A stretch of 64,000 bases of DNA, taken from positions 25,430,218 through 25,494,217 of the forward strand of contig NC_134846.1 of the NCBI RefSeq assembly GCF_965363235.1, in the 5' to 3' direction. The position numbers were made by a program, and so were the translations under genes. Every line of letters starts with the position of its first letter. The stretch's first letter is position 1. The stretch comes from Mytilus galloprovincialis. Taxonomy: Eukaryota > Mollusca > Bivalvia > Mytilida > Mytilidae. Of this stretch, positions 1 to 13,352 are shown in pieces. A model generated the notes under the pieces. The model worked only from the letters and a program-made list of their open reading frames with translations, did no database searches and was not told the DNA's origin.

Positions 1-3000
1 TTCATGAGTTATTTTGTAAATGAGAGCATTGTAGGAGATATCTGTAGCAACACTCAATAACTTACAGCTTGCGTTTGCTCCTCAGAAGATACTTATGAAG
101 TTGTGTAACTTGCTTTATACATTTGCAAAATATACAAACAGACAAATCAGAACGAGTTGTAGATCTACTGCCCTCCTTGATATATGAGAAGAGACTGACT
201 CAGTATAGAATTGTTAATTTTAGAACAAAGGTTTTGTCCAAACAAAACAGAAGACAATAAGTTGTGTTTACGTTTAAAATGTTTATAGCAACTCTTATGA
301 TATTTTGTACTTTCAAATGGGTTGTTTTCATTTTTTTTTTCATACTCCTGTAAACTTCATCTTTTCGTTTTTTTCCACTGAGGTAATACAACTGTATCTT
401 CATTTAAGTCTTGAACTACATAGATTCCATATGACAGACTATGTCTCTGTGCCAATAAATGAATAGTTTTTGCTTTTTAGCATAGGAAAGGTTTCATTTT
501 AACTGGACTGTGAAAATTCGACAAGACTCGGGAGATTTTCTACAATTTTCCGATACGATTCCTTGTTTCATTATGTGTTAAATCAAGGCAGATGTTTACG
601 TGGCCACTTTTATTTCCTGGTGGTTGCAGTGGTTCTGTCATTGAGAAAGGGTGAATTGTATTCGAAAGAACTCAAAAATCATGTTTTAGTTTGATTTGAT
701 CTTAATTTCGGACGATTTTATATCTATTTAAGCTACACTGAAGTTAAAGATAGAAATAGAACCGTTGAATTACGATTGATCGTACTCTAATAACCTTATT
801 TAATTACACGAAAATCGACTAACATATTCAGTCAAAAACCGGTAACGAAGTAGATAAGGAATTCTGGAAACTATAGTAATTTTACCCAACATTATAAAAC
901 TACAGGAATTTGTATCTGATAATTTATAGTCTATAAGTAGACATCGTTCCTTTTGAAAACATGTGTTCTTAAAATGTGATTTCATAAGGTATGGTTGCCT
1001 TTATGTCGAACCTTTGACTTTTGTTGAAAAAGTAAGACATAGCGATCCTACATTCAGTCATCGTCATAGTTGTCTTCGGCGTCCACAAATATTCACTCTG
1101 TGGTTAAAGTTTTTGAAATTTTTATCCATTCATTTGATGTGTATGATTGAGCTTTTGTCATTTGATTTAGGGACTTTCCCCTTTCAATTTTCCTTGGAGT
1201 TGATTTTACTTTATTTTTTCTTCATAGATACAGGTGTAATACCACCAAATCATAGAATGTCACATCAAGTTGCATACAAACTTGAAAGGGTAGAAAAATA
1301 TGTTGTTCTTGTCTAACAGCATGCATCTGAAATGGACCTCATATTCATGATTAATTTTTCGAATGTTAATTTTTCATGATTATATACATTTCTGAGATAC
1401 TATAATCAATATGTCAACTTTATTGATGTATATAATGATTGTATGGTTTACACGTCTTTGTTGACAGTGATCTCATTTTCATTCATCGTTGATTATGTTA
1501 ACTTTATGAAATACTTATTGTAGTAAGAACTTGATTCAAGTACATTCAACATAAAAAGAATTCATATACAATATAAAGAGAGATATTTCAGTGTGCTGTA
1601 GAAATAAAGATCAAGGAAAGAGAAAATCATACAGCCCAAATTCTCGGTTGATTCCTTAAGGTAGCACAATACAAAGATTTTTCATCCTCAATTAGACATC
1701 TTTAAACTGATGTAATTCCACTCATCTTTCTTTAAATTTTATAAATGAGGTACCAAAAGAAAGAAGAAGGATTAATCTTTCAAATTGTGATAATTTCATT
1801 ATGACATAATTATTACATAATTAATTGTTATGTGATTAGTTGCCATATGTTATGTCCATACTTGAATGAATTTAGCTTCTTTGTTATTCATAGCATCTCA
1901 AAATATTTTATAGTTTCTTGCACAACACAGTTTGACCTCCAAAACCGTGTCTTTTCTTATGTTTTAGTTGCATAGTCAAAAGTGTAGACTCAGAATGTTA
2001 TACTGTGACTTATTTGGTTGCTGTGCAAATAAATTTCCTTATTTAGTTACAAAAATAAACTTTAAAGGTGGATTAGTCAATTATGAATCTTTACCAGATG
2101 TGATTTTTTTCTTACTCCCCACATATTAGCTTGACGGAAGTTTTTAGGAATTGTCCTATCTATCTTTCCATCAGTCTAAATGTCCACATGCCTTTTGAAC
2201 ATATTGGCTTCCCTATTTAAATTAAGCTATTTCTGGCTTGAAATTGATTATATGTTAATCCCACACTGAGTAGGATCTGCAAAAGTTTATCTAAAGCTCT
2301 GACTAAAGCTTTTTACCACATACATCACAGTATGAGATTTATCACAAATGAATATGTATCAATCTTCTTCTATAACTCCAAACTGAGTACTACATACAGG
2401 TAAACATTTTTACTTTGTTTACATGAATATTTTATTAATCAATTCAATATTACAGTTTTTTACATATTTATAAACCCAAATACTACAATAAAAGCAGTTT
2501 AAGATAAATTAAATTTCTTTGAAAATTTTGTAACGGAAGAGAGTGTATATTTCTAAAAACTGCAGATAACAAGGGAAGCAACTGTTACACTATGCAAATT
2601 ATAATCAACACTGAGCATGATGAACTGACAAAATTATATTTCGCAGTTATCATATTTAATCTGTGATTTATCTTGATTTGATATAAAATGATTGTTAGAC
2701 TACTTCCAACAAATCACACAAAAGGAGAACATTTCAGTTTTAGCGCAAGACTTTTTTAAATAACCCCTAGCTAATCTTTCAGCTAAAAGTGAAATTTGCA
2801 ACGACTATTTTTGCAAAGAAAAATTAATTCATAGTAGAATAATAGAACTTGATAAAAAAAATTCTGCCCCTTAAGAGGGGTGGTGGTTAGGGAAGAGGTT
2901 AAGGGGGGGGGGGGGAGGGCACTTGTGTATCTCTGGAAAGGGTCATCATTACAAGCTTCACGACACGGTCGAGAAGTTGATGTGAAATATATTACAGGGT

Positions 3001-3974
3001 TGATAATTGATTGAATTATAAGCATCCGAAACTGATCAAATTTCTATTCTTTTTTCCACAGGTGCCATTAAAATAACCGTATATATAGTCATGGTATGCA
3101 CTATCTGTTTGCACAATCTATGTATCCTTGCATGAAATACCGTTATGATCCGGTATCGTGATTGCTATATTATGTATATTATTTGTCAAAAGATGATAGA
3201 GTACTGTGTAATTAATGTATTTAAAATATATGATAATGGATGTCTTGATCAGCTGCTCGCACTATCATGAAATGACAGAGGACCCTCCATTTACACACAA
3301 CAATTAAAGTGAAAAGGGTTATCTCAAATGTTGCAATTTATATCCCAGTAAAAATAAGTAATGTGCTTTTGATACATCCTACCTTACTATTCAAAAAATG
3401 GCGATAGGAACTTCATGCAGTCCAAATTAAACTTCTAAAGGCGGAATCATTAAGTGTTCAATAACTAATATTTTGTTAGATATTCTTCAAATTCTTCACG
3501 TATTCAATCTTCTGTTGCAACGGTTGGACCTGAACACTTCTACTAAAACAAATCCACGTATTGATGATTAAGAAATGCTCTAGATGAAATATACAAGACA
3601 GTTTTCAGGGATTTTTATTTATGTAAACGTTTTTAATTCATAGCTTTCGTCAAGTTTGCCTCAAAATCAACATGTTCTGTTTTCGACTGAAACATGCATT
3701 GAGCACAATCTAATGACAGTAGACAAGCAGCTGATATACACTTTTAGGGGTTCAACATCATGTCTTTTTCATAGCGGCAAAACATCCTATAGATCTTTGT
3801 GATTAACTTCAACTAGGTAAGTTTTCGCTTATAAATAGACTATCTAGAATATATATGAACTAAATAATCTGGTGCTATACATGTTCTGTATAAATGTCGG
3901 CGCTAAAATGTTTCCTAATAATTTTTAAAATTTCGCTAAAATGTCCTGCCTCCCATTCATATTATTTAGATAAA
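1..3974. other. Gene-free stretch
   Basis: AT-rich with many stops in all frames. Only a repeat D piece at 1110-1220 and a G-rich run near 2905 stand out. The frame at 963-1316 overlaps repeat D and lacks any domain. Confidence 0.5.
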
Positions 3975-4402
3975 TGGAGTGGTGCGCAGTAACGCGCGTC
4001 TGGCGTACTAAATTATAATTCTGGTACCTTTGATAACTATTTACACCACTGGGTCGATGCCACTGCTGGTGGACGTTTCGTCCCCGAGGGTATCACCAGC
4101 CCATGCAGTAGCCAACACTTCGGTGTTGACATGAATATCAATAATGTGGTCATTTTTATAAATTTCCTGTTTACAAAAATTTTAATTTTTCGAAAAACTA
4201 AGGATTTTCTTATCCCAGGCATAAATAACCTTAGCCGACTTAACCTTGGCACAACTTTTTGGAATTTCGGATCCTCAATGCTCTTCAACTTTGTACTTGT
4301 TTGGCTTTATAATATTTTGATATGAGCGTCACTGATGAGTCTTATGTAGACGAAACGCGCGTCATGATTACTAAATCATAATCCTGGTACTTTGGCTAAC
4401 TA
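3975..4402. repeat. Dispersed repeat C, one full period with repeated ends
   Basis: acgcgcgtctggcgtactaa near 3993 recurs in variant form (gaaacgcgcgtcatgatta) near 4352, about 360 bp on, so the copy spans one unit of a larger tandem design. The unit includes gagggtatcaccagcccatg and gatgagtcttatgtagacga. Fragments occur at 16480-16560 (diverged), 22285-22355, 23637-23690, 24240-24310, 31410-31545 and 43860-43980. Frames at 4037-4325 are artefacts. Confidence 0.7.
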
Positions 4403-4667
4403 TGCATCTATTTTAAAGATGAAAGCTACAGCGGACTCTTAAATTTATTAACTTGTGAAATTAAAATCTGTTAATATATTTGACATAAAAAAAAGTTTTC
4501 CAGCGGTCCGTTTCCTAACATTATGTTTTAAAAATACTTGCCTTTCTTTTCCATTGATTTTCAGCTATGGCATAACATTTATGCTGATGTTTAAAACTTG
4601 TTTAGATGATCTTTGATCCAAATGCCCCAGGTAGGTGTATTGGTACCCAATGGTAAATTGAGAATCG

Positions 4668-4790
4668 AAATGGAGAATATTTCAAAGAGACAACCCGACC
4701 AAAGAGTAGACAACAGCCGAAGGCCACCAACGGGTCTTCAATGCAGCGAGAAACTCCTGCAACCGAAGGCGTGCTTCAGCTGACCCCTAA
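4668..4790 (+). repeat. Dispersed repeat B copy
   Basis: Begins tgagaatcgaaatggagaat, continues through gacaacccgaccaaagagta and ends near ggcgtgcttcagctgac. Immediately followed (to about 5000) by a gaggctcctgacttgggaca segment that elsewhere adjoins repeat A. Confidence 0.75.
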
Positions 4791-4999
4791 ACACAAACGT
4801 ATACTAGTTCAGTGAAAATAAACGTCATACTAAACTCCGAAATATACACAAGAAACTAAAATTAAAAATCATACAAGATTAACATATGCCAGAGGCTCCT
4901 GACTTGGGACAGGCACAAATTGCGGCGGGTTTAAACATGTTTTGAGATCTCAACTCTCCTCTAGCCAATGTAGAAAAAGCAGACACACAACAATACATT

Positions 5000-6575
5000 T
5001 TGTAAAGCAGTCAACAAGAGTCTGCGTTTTAAGGAGAAATAAAAAGTTTCACATACAACTATATGAGAGTTGCTAGGATTGATTGATTGTTGTTTGATAA
5101 ACAACGCAAATATATTCAAAAAATAATATTAACAAGAGCCGATGCTTACTTGGAAAATCCCATTTAATCTTATAAAATTAACGCAGATCAGTCAAACACA
5201 AAATGCGTGACAAAAGATAACATTTATTGACAACTTCATATAGACTATGACAATTTATCAACAGTTTTAATATGCTATTTGTTCATGTTACTTATATGAT
5301 TTTAAAAATACCAAAAAGACAGAAATCGTAATCACCCATGAATTTCTGACTGTTAATACGGATACAAATGACATCCAAACCTAGTTGAAATCATTAATTG
5401 AAAACGATCCTTAAGAGACCTATGTATACATGTCCATCTGACGGAGCTCATCCCTGATTTTGACCTCATTTTTATGGTTCATTGGTCAACGTTTTGTAAA
5501 AAGTGAGAAGCAAAAGGTCAACCATATTTTGTGTATACAACGATTGCAAGCTATATGTCACTTGATCTGTCTTCTAGTCTATACTACCAGAGACGTATAA
5601 TAATTGTATTGCATGTCTCTGCTATACACAACATTCTACCTTTGATTAAAAAAAAATTTTTGAGTCCGATTTTGTACAATTCATTTTAAAACTAGAATTC
5701 GGTATTACCATAATCTTTTAAAGTTTTGAAACCAAATTCACAAGATGTTATAGGATTTTATCTATGATCCATACTAAAAACACTTATATAGTTATATAAT
5801 TATCATTAGTCCACGTTAATTAAATTTACATTTACAGTTTTCTTATATTATGTACGTCAGCCCTGATTTATATATGTGATAAATTCTTCAAAACTTATAT
5901 CGATTGGGTAACATCTGTCCTTATGAAATTAACAATGCTATGTACAAACGTTGCGTATGAAACTGACTTGGAAGAATTGATTTTTTATAGATCAATACCA
6001 TCATCATCTCCGCGTTACAGCTATGTAAACTCTGAGATTGTTTACATTTTGGGAAATACCTGCACTTTTTATTCCTTTCAACGCTAATCAAGAAAGCGAT
6101 GTAGTGAGAGAAAAAACTAACATTTACTTCAGTGTCACAGAAATCAAGAGGTATGGCTATTTATTTGTTTCTTTAAATTTATAAGAATTTGATTATGTAG
6201 TGACATTTTATTGACATGTTTGGAGACAGCTGATTGCTACACGACTTTAGTTTTACTGAATGATAGTTATGTTTCTACAAATCTACAAATTGCAATGCTT
6301 TGTTTATCATTCTTTTGCTAATAAATCATGTTGTGTTTAAATTGGTTGGTTGAGACTATTTCTGCAATAACAGTACATAATTACTGTCGAGTTCTTTGAT
6401 TGCATTGAGAATCAAGGACGATGCGATGTTTATGGTGAGACGGAAATAAACTATTTGTACTGTTGTGTTGTATTTTCTCATATATGATTTAATAGTTTTA
6501 AATTTCTTCTTAATTAACTAAAAAAAAGTTAATATATGTATGTGCCTGTCCCAAGTCAGGAGCCTGTTATTCAGT
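5000..6575. other. Gene-free stretch
   Basis: No credible exon, RNA gene or structured repeat was seen. Ordinary AT-rich intergenic sequence. Confidence 0.45.
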
Positions 6576-7773
6576 GGTGTCGTTTGTTTATGTGTTACAT
6601 ATTTGTTTTTCATTCATTTTTTTTTATATAAACATGATAAATAAGGCCGTTAGTTTTCTCGTTTGAATTGTTTTACATTGTCTTATTGGGGCCTTTTATA
6701 GCTGACTATGCGGTATGGGCTTTGATCATTGTTGAAGGCCATACGGTGACCTTTAGTTGTTAATGTCTGTGTCATTTTGGTCGCTTGTGGACAGTTAAAT
6801 TTGTCTCATTGACAATCATACTACATCTTCTTTTTTAAATGTTAATCAAATCTATTGCGCAATAATATGCTGATAAAATTGTTGTTGAAAGTTACATTGT
6901 TAAACAATGCTATGTAATAAAAATTAATGTTTCTGCTGTTGACAGCTAATTTGGTATTTCCTTTCAAAAGATCACTCGCACCGTTTGCTTCGTTTTACAC
7001 AAAATTCGCTTAGAAAAAAAAAAAAAAAAAAGCATTAGCAAATGAATAGCCTGTCATATAAAGGAATGGTATATCTAAAAATACAATTCCTGGTTTATAT
7101 CAAGACAAACAGATCCTAAATCTATATATATGTTCTTAATTTAATAAAATAACGTATTTTTATACATAAATAAATGAACTAGTTTCAGCATGTTCTAACT
7201 ACCAACAACACGTTTTGTGTTTGATAAATATTTCACCATCAATATTAATACAGTCTGTTAATACACACATGTTCACACCTACTTGATCAACATTATCAGT
7301 TTCGTTTCAACTCTGTTATTTGTTATTCAAATCACTCAATTATATGAATTTAAACTCTATTCCTTGAAGAACCCTTTCAGTTCTGTAGACTGCTAAATTC
7401 AATATAATTTTCCAAAAAAGGGATAGTAATTATTGAATGATTTTTAATCATCCCCATTTAGTTGTAATTTGTTGTCTGTCAACGCAGACCTATTATTGCG
7501 CAATAGATTTGATTAACATATAAAAAAGAAGATGTGGTATAATTGTCAATGAGACAAATTTAACTGTTCACAAGAGACCAAAATGTCACAGACATTAACA
7601 ACTAAAGGTCACCGTATTGCCTTCAACAATGACCAAAGCCCATACCGCATAGTCAGCTATAAAAGGCCCAATAAGACAATGTAAAACAATTCAAACGAGA
7701 AAACTAACGGCCTTATTTATATATAAAAAAAATGAATGAAAAACAAATATGTAACACATAAACAAACGACACC
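6576..7773. repeat. Inverted pair of dispersed repeat A (arms 6576-6866 and 7492-7773)
   Basis: Two ~290-bp copies of the mussel-type repeat (gatgtggtata-tgtcaatgagac, aaggcccaataagacaatg) lie head to head around a 625-bp unique spacer. The arms match through ttgcgcaatagatttgatt, beyond the usual repeat edge, so they arose by inverted duplication or as one foldback element rather than two chance insertions. A transcript through this region would form a long hairpin. Confidence 0.8.
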
Positions 7774-9584
7774 AGAGAACACTGAAAACATATTCAGACA
7801 CACGTTCACACACACAAATCGTAGTATTTGTTTTCTAGTGGACTTCTCGTGGTTTTTTAAACAGTTTTATCTGGTACTCTCCAAATCAAATTTTTGCAAA
7901 GTCAAAACTGACAAATATAAGTCTGTAAATAAGCCTTTCGAAATAAAGACAAGTTCTCCATAAGTTGGATGCCTTAAGTCTGAGTACCTTTTTTGAAACT
8001 TTAAATGACCAACTTCTCATCTGCTTTAATATGTATAGAATAGTTGTTTTATGAAAAAACTATACTTTTAGCTCTCTGAGTTGCCGTCAGCTCGGACACC
8101 ATTACTTAAAGGTTTCATCCATCTTTATGTACTTTAAATACATAGCGTTTACAAAGTTTCTTAATAAAAAAGGAGAACATACAGCATAATAAACACCAAC
8201 AATGATTGAAGAAGTTGAAATTCAAATTTTAGTAAAATCTGCAAGAATTTATCAAATGTCAATAGCTTAAATATATATTTCACATATTATGTCGACACAA
8301 GCACAAACCGCTCACATTATCATACATATCATATATTCCTGTAAATTGTTGTTAACGCAGATGCATTTGAAACGAGTTTACAAACGATTCAAATGAGAAA
8401 TAAAACCAGGTTAATTTATTTTTTTTGGGAAATTCATTTTTTTTAACAAGTTCACATATTGGGGCCCACTAAAGTGAAAGTTAAATTCGTTTGTCATTCT
8501 TTCTTTCTTGTACTGCCCTGAAACGTGATATATTTACAGTATACTAGTCTACTGAAACGCTAAATAATGAATTACTTTAGTCTCAATGCTTAAATTGAAG
8601 CCATTCCTAACAGACCCCACCACGATTTGGATGAATATTTTGGAAAATTTGTGTCACAGATGACAACAGACATTGTTTACCTGTCGTAACTGCAATCTTG
8701 CTCTCTTTACTCAATTTGGACTAAAAAAATAAAATATTTTTACTTGCCATTAACACGATGGTCGATTTGGAACTGGTTATCCTTCCGAAGAACCTATGCT
8801 CACCTGCAGCTTCCTGAACATTGTCCTTGGCACTGTGGATAAACCATATAACACGATTATAGAACACTATATAAAAGTATGCGCAAAAACAAATGGTTTT
8901 AAAAATGGTAGGCTAACTTGTAGACAATCACATAAGAGCCACATGTATCTCATTTTCTTTAAAATGGAGAATTCTTCATTCTAAACTCACTGAACTATAT
9001 TTTTAATGTAATGACTTATTAACCGCTGTTTTTTTTTTTGTAGTTTTCTTTTTGTTCATGGTATTCTGCCATCTTCGATTTATGGTTTTTAATTGAACCA
9101 TTGGTATGTTTCTCCCCATTTAGTCCCTACTATAACCTTTGAAACCCACCAGTTCTGTGATAGATTGTTGTACTAATCATCTAATTTTAAAAAGAAATAA
9201 CTTTTTTACATCAAATCTGAAAATTTATAAAGAACTTCTGAAGAAAAGATTACATTAAAGTCTGAAATGACATTGTATTCATCAAATTGAACTCTTGTAA
9301 TAACAAAAAGATTATTTATTTTTTTATTTATTGTTGTTTTGTATCAATAGAATAAAAAAAACGAAAAAAAAAAGCCTCCGATCTTAAATGATACTTTATA
9401 TGACATGAATCAGTTTATTTGTCATAAAACTTGGAATGTTTCTATCAATGATCTTAATATACTTAATTTTAAATAAAACTGTAACATTAACCACGATATT
9501 ACAAATAAAGTATACTATATATGTATGACAAAGGTTACACGTCATGATCTTGGCTCGCGATCATTGACGGCATATGTATAAACT
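7774..9584. other. Gene-free stretch
   Basis: Frames at 7736-7963 and 8796-8984 have no recognisable product or splice context. The first begins within repeat A. Confidence 0.45.
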
Positions 9585-9818
9585 TGAGAATGGAAATGGT
9601 GAATGTGTCAAAGAAACAACAAATCGACCAAAGAGCAGAAAACAGCCGACTGCCACCAATGTATCTTCAATACTTCGAGAAAATCCCGCATCCAAGGCGT
9701 GCTTCAGCTGGCTCTGAAGACCTGTAGGTGACCTTCTGCTGTTGTCTGCTCTATGGTCGGGTTGTTGTCTCTTTGACACATTCCCCATTTCCATTCTCAA
9801 TTTTATCTTAAACACAAA
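9585..9818. repeat. Dispersed repeat B, head-to-head inverted copies
   Basis: A + copy (9585-9716) ends at gtgcttcagctggctct, and a - copy (about 9717-9818) starts at once and returns to the same gagaatggaaatgggg end. The 84-codon - strand frame at 9561-9815 is an artefact of this structure. Confidence 0.75.
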
Positions 9819-10205
9819 TATGAACTGTTAATGGACGTAATACTAAACTCCGAAATATGTGTGTTTCTATTTTTATAACCTTTTCTCATCACTTTTTCAT
9901 TCACCCTCTAGTGAATAATATATAAAACAAACAAGTTTGCATACAACCTTCAATGATTGGTCTTTGGTGGATGGTTGTCTCATAATGCAATCTTACCACC
10001 TCTACTTATTTTTAAATTAAAGGCGTTTTGAATGTGGGTGATTTCAAAAATAGAATTATTCAAATGAGATATTAGTTTGGGGGAGATGGCATTTAAACGA
10101 GGGCTTAAAAGAAAAGATATAAACACTTGCTCGTACGTATACAGCCTGCATTGACAACTGACAATGAAATGCGCAAATCACTTTAAACATAGACCACAAT
10201 GCTTA

Positions 10206-10590
10206 CAATATAATTAAAAACCGATCTCTCATCGCTCCCGTTTTCTGATATGTCGCAAGGGAGATCTAACGAAACCGGCTTTGAGGTCACATGTGAGTGA
10301 ACTAAAAGTTATGAATTTATAATGATATGCAAATGAGTTGACGACCTATTAATAAGCCAATCAAAAAAGTTTATGAATTATTTTGACTGACGATTTCGTC
10401 GTAAATAAAATGAGTTACATCCCTTTACCTTACGTTAAACTTTCAAGATCGTGGAAGACTCAATTTCATTGGTCGAAAAAGACACACCTACGAGGTCACT
10501 CACATGTGACCTCAAAGCGGGTTTCGTTAGATCTCCCACACGACATATCAGAAACAGGAGCGATGAGAGATCGGTTTTTAATTAGATTGC
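10206..10590. mobile_element. Palindromic MITE with 8-bp target duplication
   Basis: AATGCTTA occurs at 10198-10205 and 10591-10598. Between them the ends (caatataattaaaaaccg / complement of cggtttttaattagattg) begin long inverted arms of about 110 bp that include gatctctcatcgctcc and gaggtcacatgtgagtga. The middle has no gene. An 8-bp duplication is typical of hAT, P or Merlin transposition; the superfamily is not settled. Confidence 0.85.
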
Positions 10591-11079
10591 AATGCTTAGA
10601 TATAACAATACTTGTTCAAAGACCTTTGATTTTTCTGTTGTTTCAAAACTCGAAACTTCATAACTGTAATTTAACCTAGCAAAAAACGGAAAGTTGCATA
10701 TATGTGCCATATGTAATTGTTTTACGTAGTCTGTATGTCAGGAAATAATAGAAAATCATTGTTAGTTCACAATAAATTTCCAGTTAAATGGAAGAAATAT
10801 TCTGTAATATTATTTCCACTGGGACAAATATTGCAGTAATTGTTCCTAACAGAATGAAGATTATAGAATATTTTGCCAACACAAGCAGTCATAATTATAG
10901 CATTGTTTATAACAAAGATTGCACTGGAAACATTATGAACGCTTATTGATCAAAATATAAGTCATAGTGTCAATATAAACAGTCGTTAACGTGGTATTCT
11001 TTTGGTTGTACTTGACAGATCTGACTTGCACCAAGAATACTGGTGAGGGTTGGGATCCAGCTAACATGTGTAACATTCT

Positions 11080-11515
11080 GTATGTATGTGCCTGTCCCAA
11101 GTCAGAAGCCTGTAATTCAGTGGTTGTCCTTTGTTTATGTGTTGCATATTTGTTTTTTGTTCAATTTTTACATAAATAAGGGCGTTAGTTTTCTTGTTCA
11201 AATTGTTTTACATTGTCATTTCGGGACTCTTATAGCTGACTATGCGGTATGGGGTTTCAGGGGCGGATCCAGCCATTTAAAAAAAAGGGGGGGGGTCCCA
11301 ACCCAGGATAAAGGGGGTTCAAGCTATATGTCCCCATTTAAATGCATTGATCGGCCAACAAAAAGGGGGGGTTCCAACCCCCGGACCCCCCTTGGATCCG
11401 CCAATGGGGTTTGCTCATTGTTGAAGGTCGTACGATGACCTATAGTTGTTTATTTCTTTGTAATTTGGTCTCTTGTGGAGAGTTGTCTCATTGGCAGTCA
11501 TACCACATCTTCTTT
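11080..11515 (-). repeat. Dispersed repeat A copy, split by the hAT-like MITE
   Basis: Reads on the - strand from the gatgtggtatga end at 11515 to the cttgggacaggcacat end near 11080. The 147-bp element at 11258-11404 interrupts it. Open frames here (10991-11629) are repeat artefacts. Confidence 0.8.
11258..11404. mobile_element. Short hAT-like MITE with 8-bp target duplication
   Basis: 147 bp starting CAGGGGCGGATCCAG and ending CTTGGATCCGCCAA, flanked by TGGGGTTT at 11250-11257 and 11405-11412. The 8-bp duplication and the CAGGGG start fit hAT elements. G-runs and C-runs inside are complementary. It interrupts a copy of dispersed repeat A. Confidence 0.85.
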
Positions 11516-13049
11516 TTTATATTAGCTGGAAGCCCATATCTACCAACATATGGCTGCAGGAAAACGGGGAAATTGTCTTGCCTTAAAAAGATCGCTCTTT
11601 TGTTATTTGTACATATAAACATTGTTTAACTGTAGTATACCTAATGCCATTATACCACAACCTTACAACATTAATAGTATTGATTTGATGGGATTCTCCT
11701 CTCACCTGTCTTCGTACAAAGCCTTAATTATCCACTCTGAAGAGACGTCTTTCATTACATTCTATAATGCATTCATTATAAAGTCAATAGATTTTGCATA
11801 GCAATTACATGTGTCGAAGATATAAATTAGTAAATCCTATCGTCTCATATGTATCTTTAAAGCACTTGTCCTAATTATTCGATAATTACGGTATTTGTCG
11901 TCGTATTTCGTTCAGATCACACATTGATGTATCAGCATCTTGGAACGTTGCTAGTCAGACTGGCTGTGCATAATGTTACCAAAAGACATGCAACCATGGA
12001 GTTTAACGAACGATACAATGTGATCAATATTAAGGTTAGGAGATTGTGCAGCTAGATATTTAGATTGTGCATAGAGATTTAAGCAGTCTATTCGGCTACT
12101 TTATATAATACTGTATAGTAGTGTTGTATTTTTTAAATGACACACGCCTTCGACAACAGTTGCTTAAAGTAAACTGCCACAAAGCAACGGTACCTTTCTA
12201 TTTTTATAAAATGCATGCGTATTAGTCAGATCTATTACCATCCTACCTTTGTGTGTTTCATTTTAAAATCTACAACAAAACAAAAATTACTTTCATGTAT
12301 CTGAAGTGCTTACAAGTTTGAGGCGTCTGCTTTGATATACTGTTCATCAAGATTCGATCGAACCAATTCGATGATTGAAAAAAAAAAAGAAAAACTGGTC
12401 AAAACACAATAGTGCTAATTTGTCAAATACAATTTGATACAATATAAAGATAAGACGATCTATGTGGTCTTGTTGCCATGGAGACAAATATCCACTAGAA
12501 TCTAAATGACGTGCATGTAAGTAACTATAAGTAATCATACGGCCTTTGAGTTCAACCCATACTGTGTATAAACAGTTATAAAAGACCTCGACATGACAAA
12601 AAATGGTGAAAAAAGTACACGAGAAAACCAACATGCAGCCTGATGTATGACAAAACAATAATTGAAAAAAAACAAATAAAACAACAACCATCGACAGCCA
12701 CTAAAAAATATAGACTCCTAATTTTGGGCAGACATACGCAGAATGTAGCGGAAATTAACATGTTTGTGAGCGCAGAAGCCCTCTCCTAGCGTCATGTGAA
12801 ATGGTATAAATTTAAAGAAAGTTTACAAATCAGTTGGAAATGGTTTGACTCATCAGATTGGCTCGAAGCAACAACAAAAACTAAAAATAAAAAAAAAAAC
12901 TTGTGTGACGCAGTCTTACAGAAAGTTGGCTCGAAGCCAATTACAGCTTAATTTTGTTTTCCTATACTATTGTATAGGTATAGGGGAGGGTTGAGATCTC
13001 GCAAAACATGTTTAACCCCGTAGCATTGTTTAGCCTCTGGACTTTGTGG

Positions 13050-13132
13050 TCTTATATATAAAAAAGAAGATGTGGTATGATTGCCAATGAGACAACTGTC
13101 CTCAAAAGACCAAAATGACACAGACATTAACA
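13050..13132 (+). repeat. Dispersed repeat A, short copy
   Basis: Contains aagaagatgtggtatgattg and gacacagacattaacaa, then breaks off. A diverged relative follows at about 14045-14170. Confidence 0.75.
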
Positions 13133-13217
13133 ATTGTCTGTTGGTTTTTTTTTTATATTTTTGTTCATTTATGTTTTGGAGTTTAGAATGACGTCCATTT
13201 CCACTGAACTACTTCAC

Positions 13218-13352
13218 ATTCTTATTAAGTAGCCAACAGAGGCCTACCTCCAGGTACGGGATTTTCTCGGTGCTTTGAAGACCCATTGGTGGATTTCGGC
13301 TGTTATCTGCACTTTGGTTGTGTTGTTGTCTTTTTGACACATTCCCCACTTT
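13218..13352 (-). repeat. Dispersed repeat B copy
   Basis: Complement order: aagtggggaatgtgtcaaaa, agataacagccgaaatccac, gaagacc. Other B pieces lie at 31140-31230 (+), 47513-47635 (+) and 53800-53835 (-). Confidence 0.7.

Noticed and set aside
4896-5000. Possible separate repeat family adjoining repeat B (gaggctcctgacttgggaca)
   Set aside because: The same text is the far end of repeat A copies at 6540 and 11085, so it was not counted as a new family.
11043-11629. Frames of 131 and 72 codons
   Set aside because: They derive from repeat A and the inserted 147-bp MITE (Gly/Pro runs from G/C tracts).
12031-12048. Possible first exon MEFNERYNVINIK (from the ATG near 11997) with a gttagg donor, upstream of the MFS gene
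   Set aside because: Joining it in phase 0 to the acceptor at 17318 gives an immediate stop, and nothing else supports coding.
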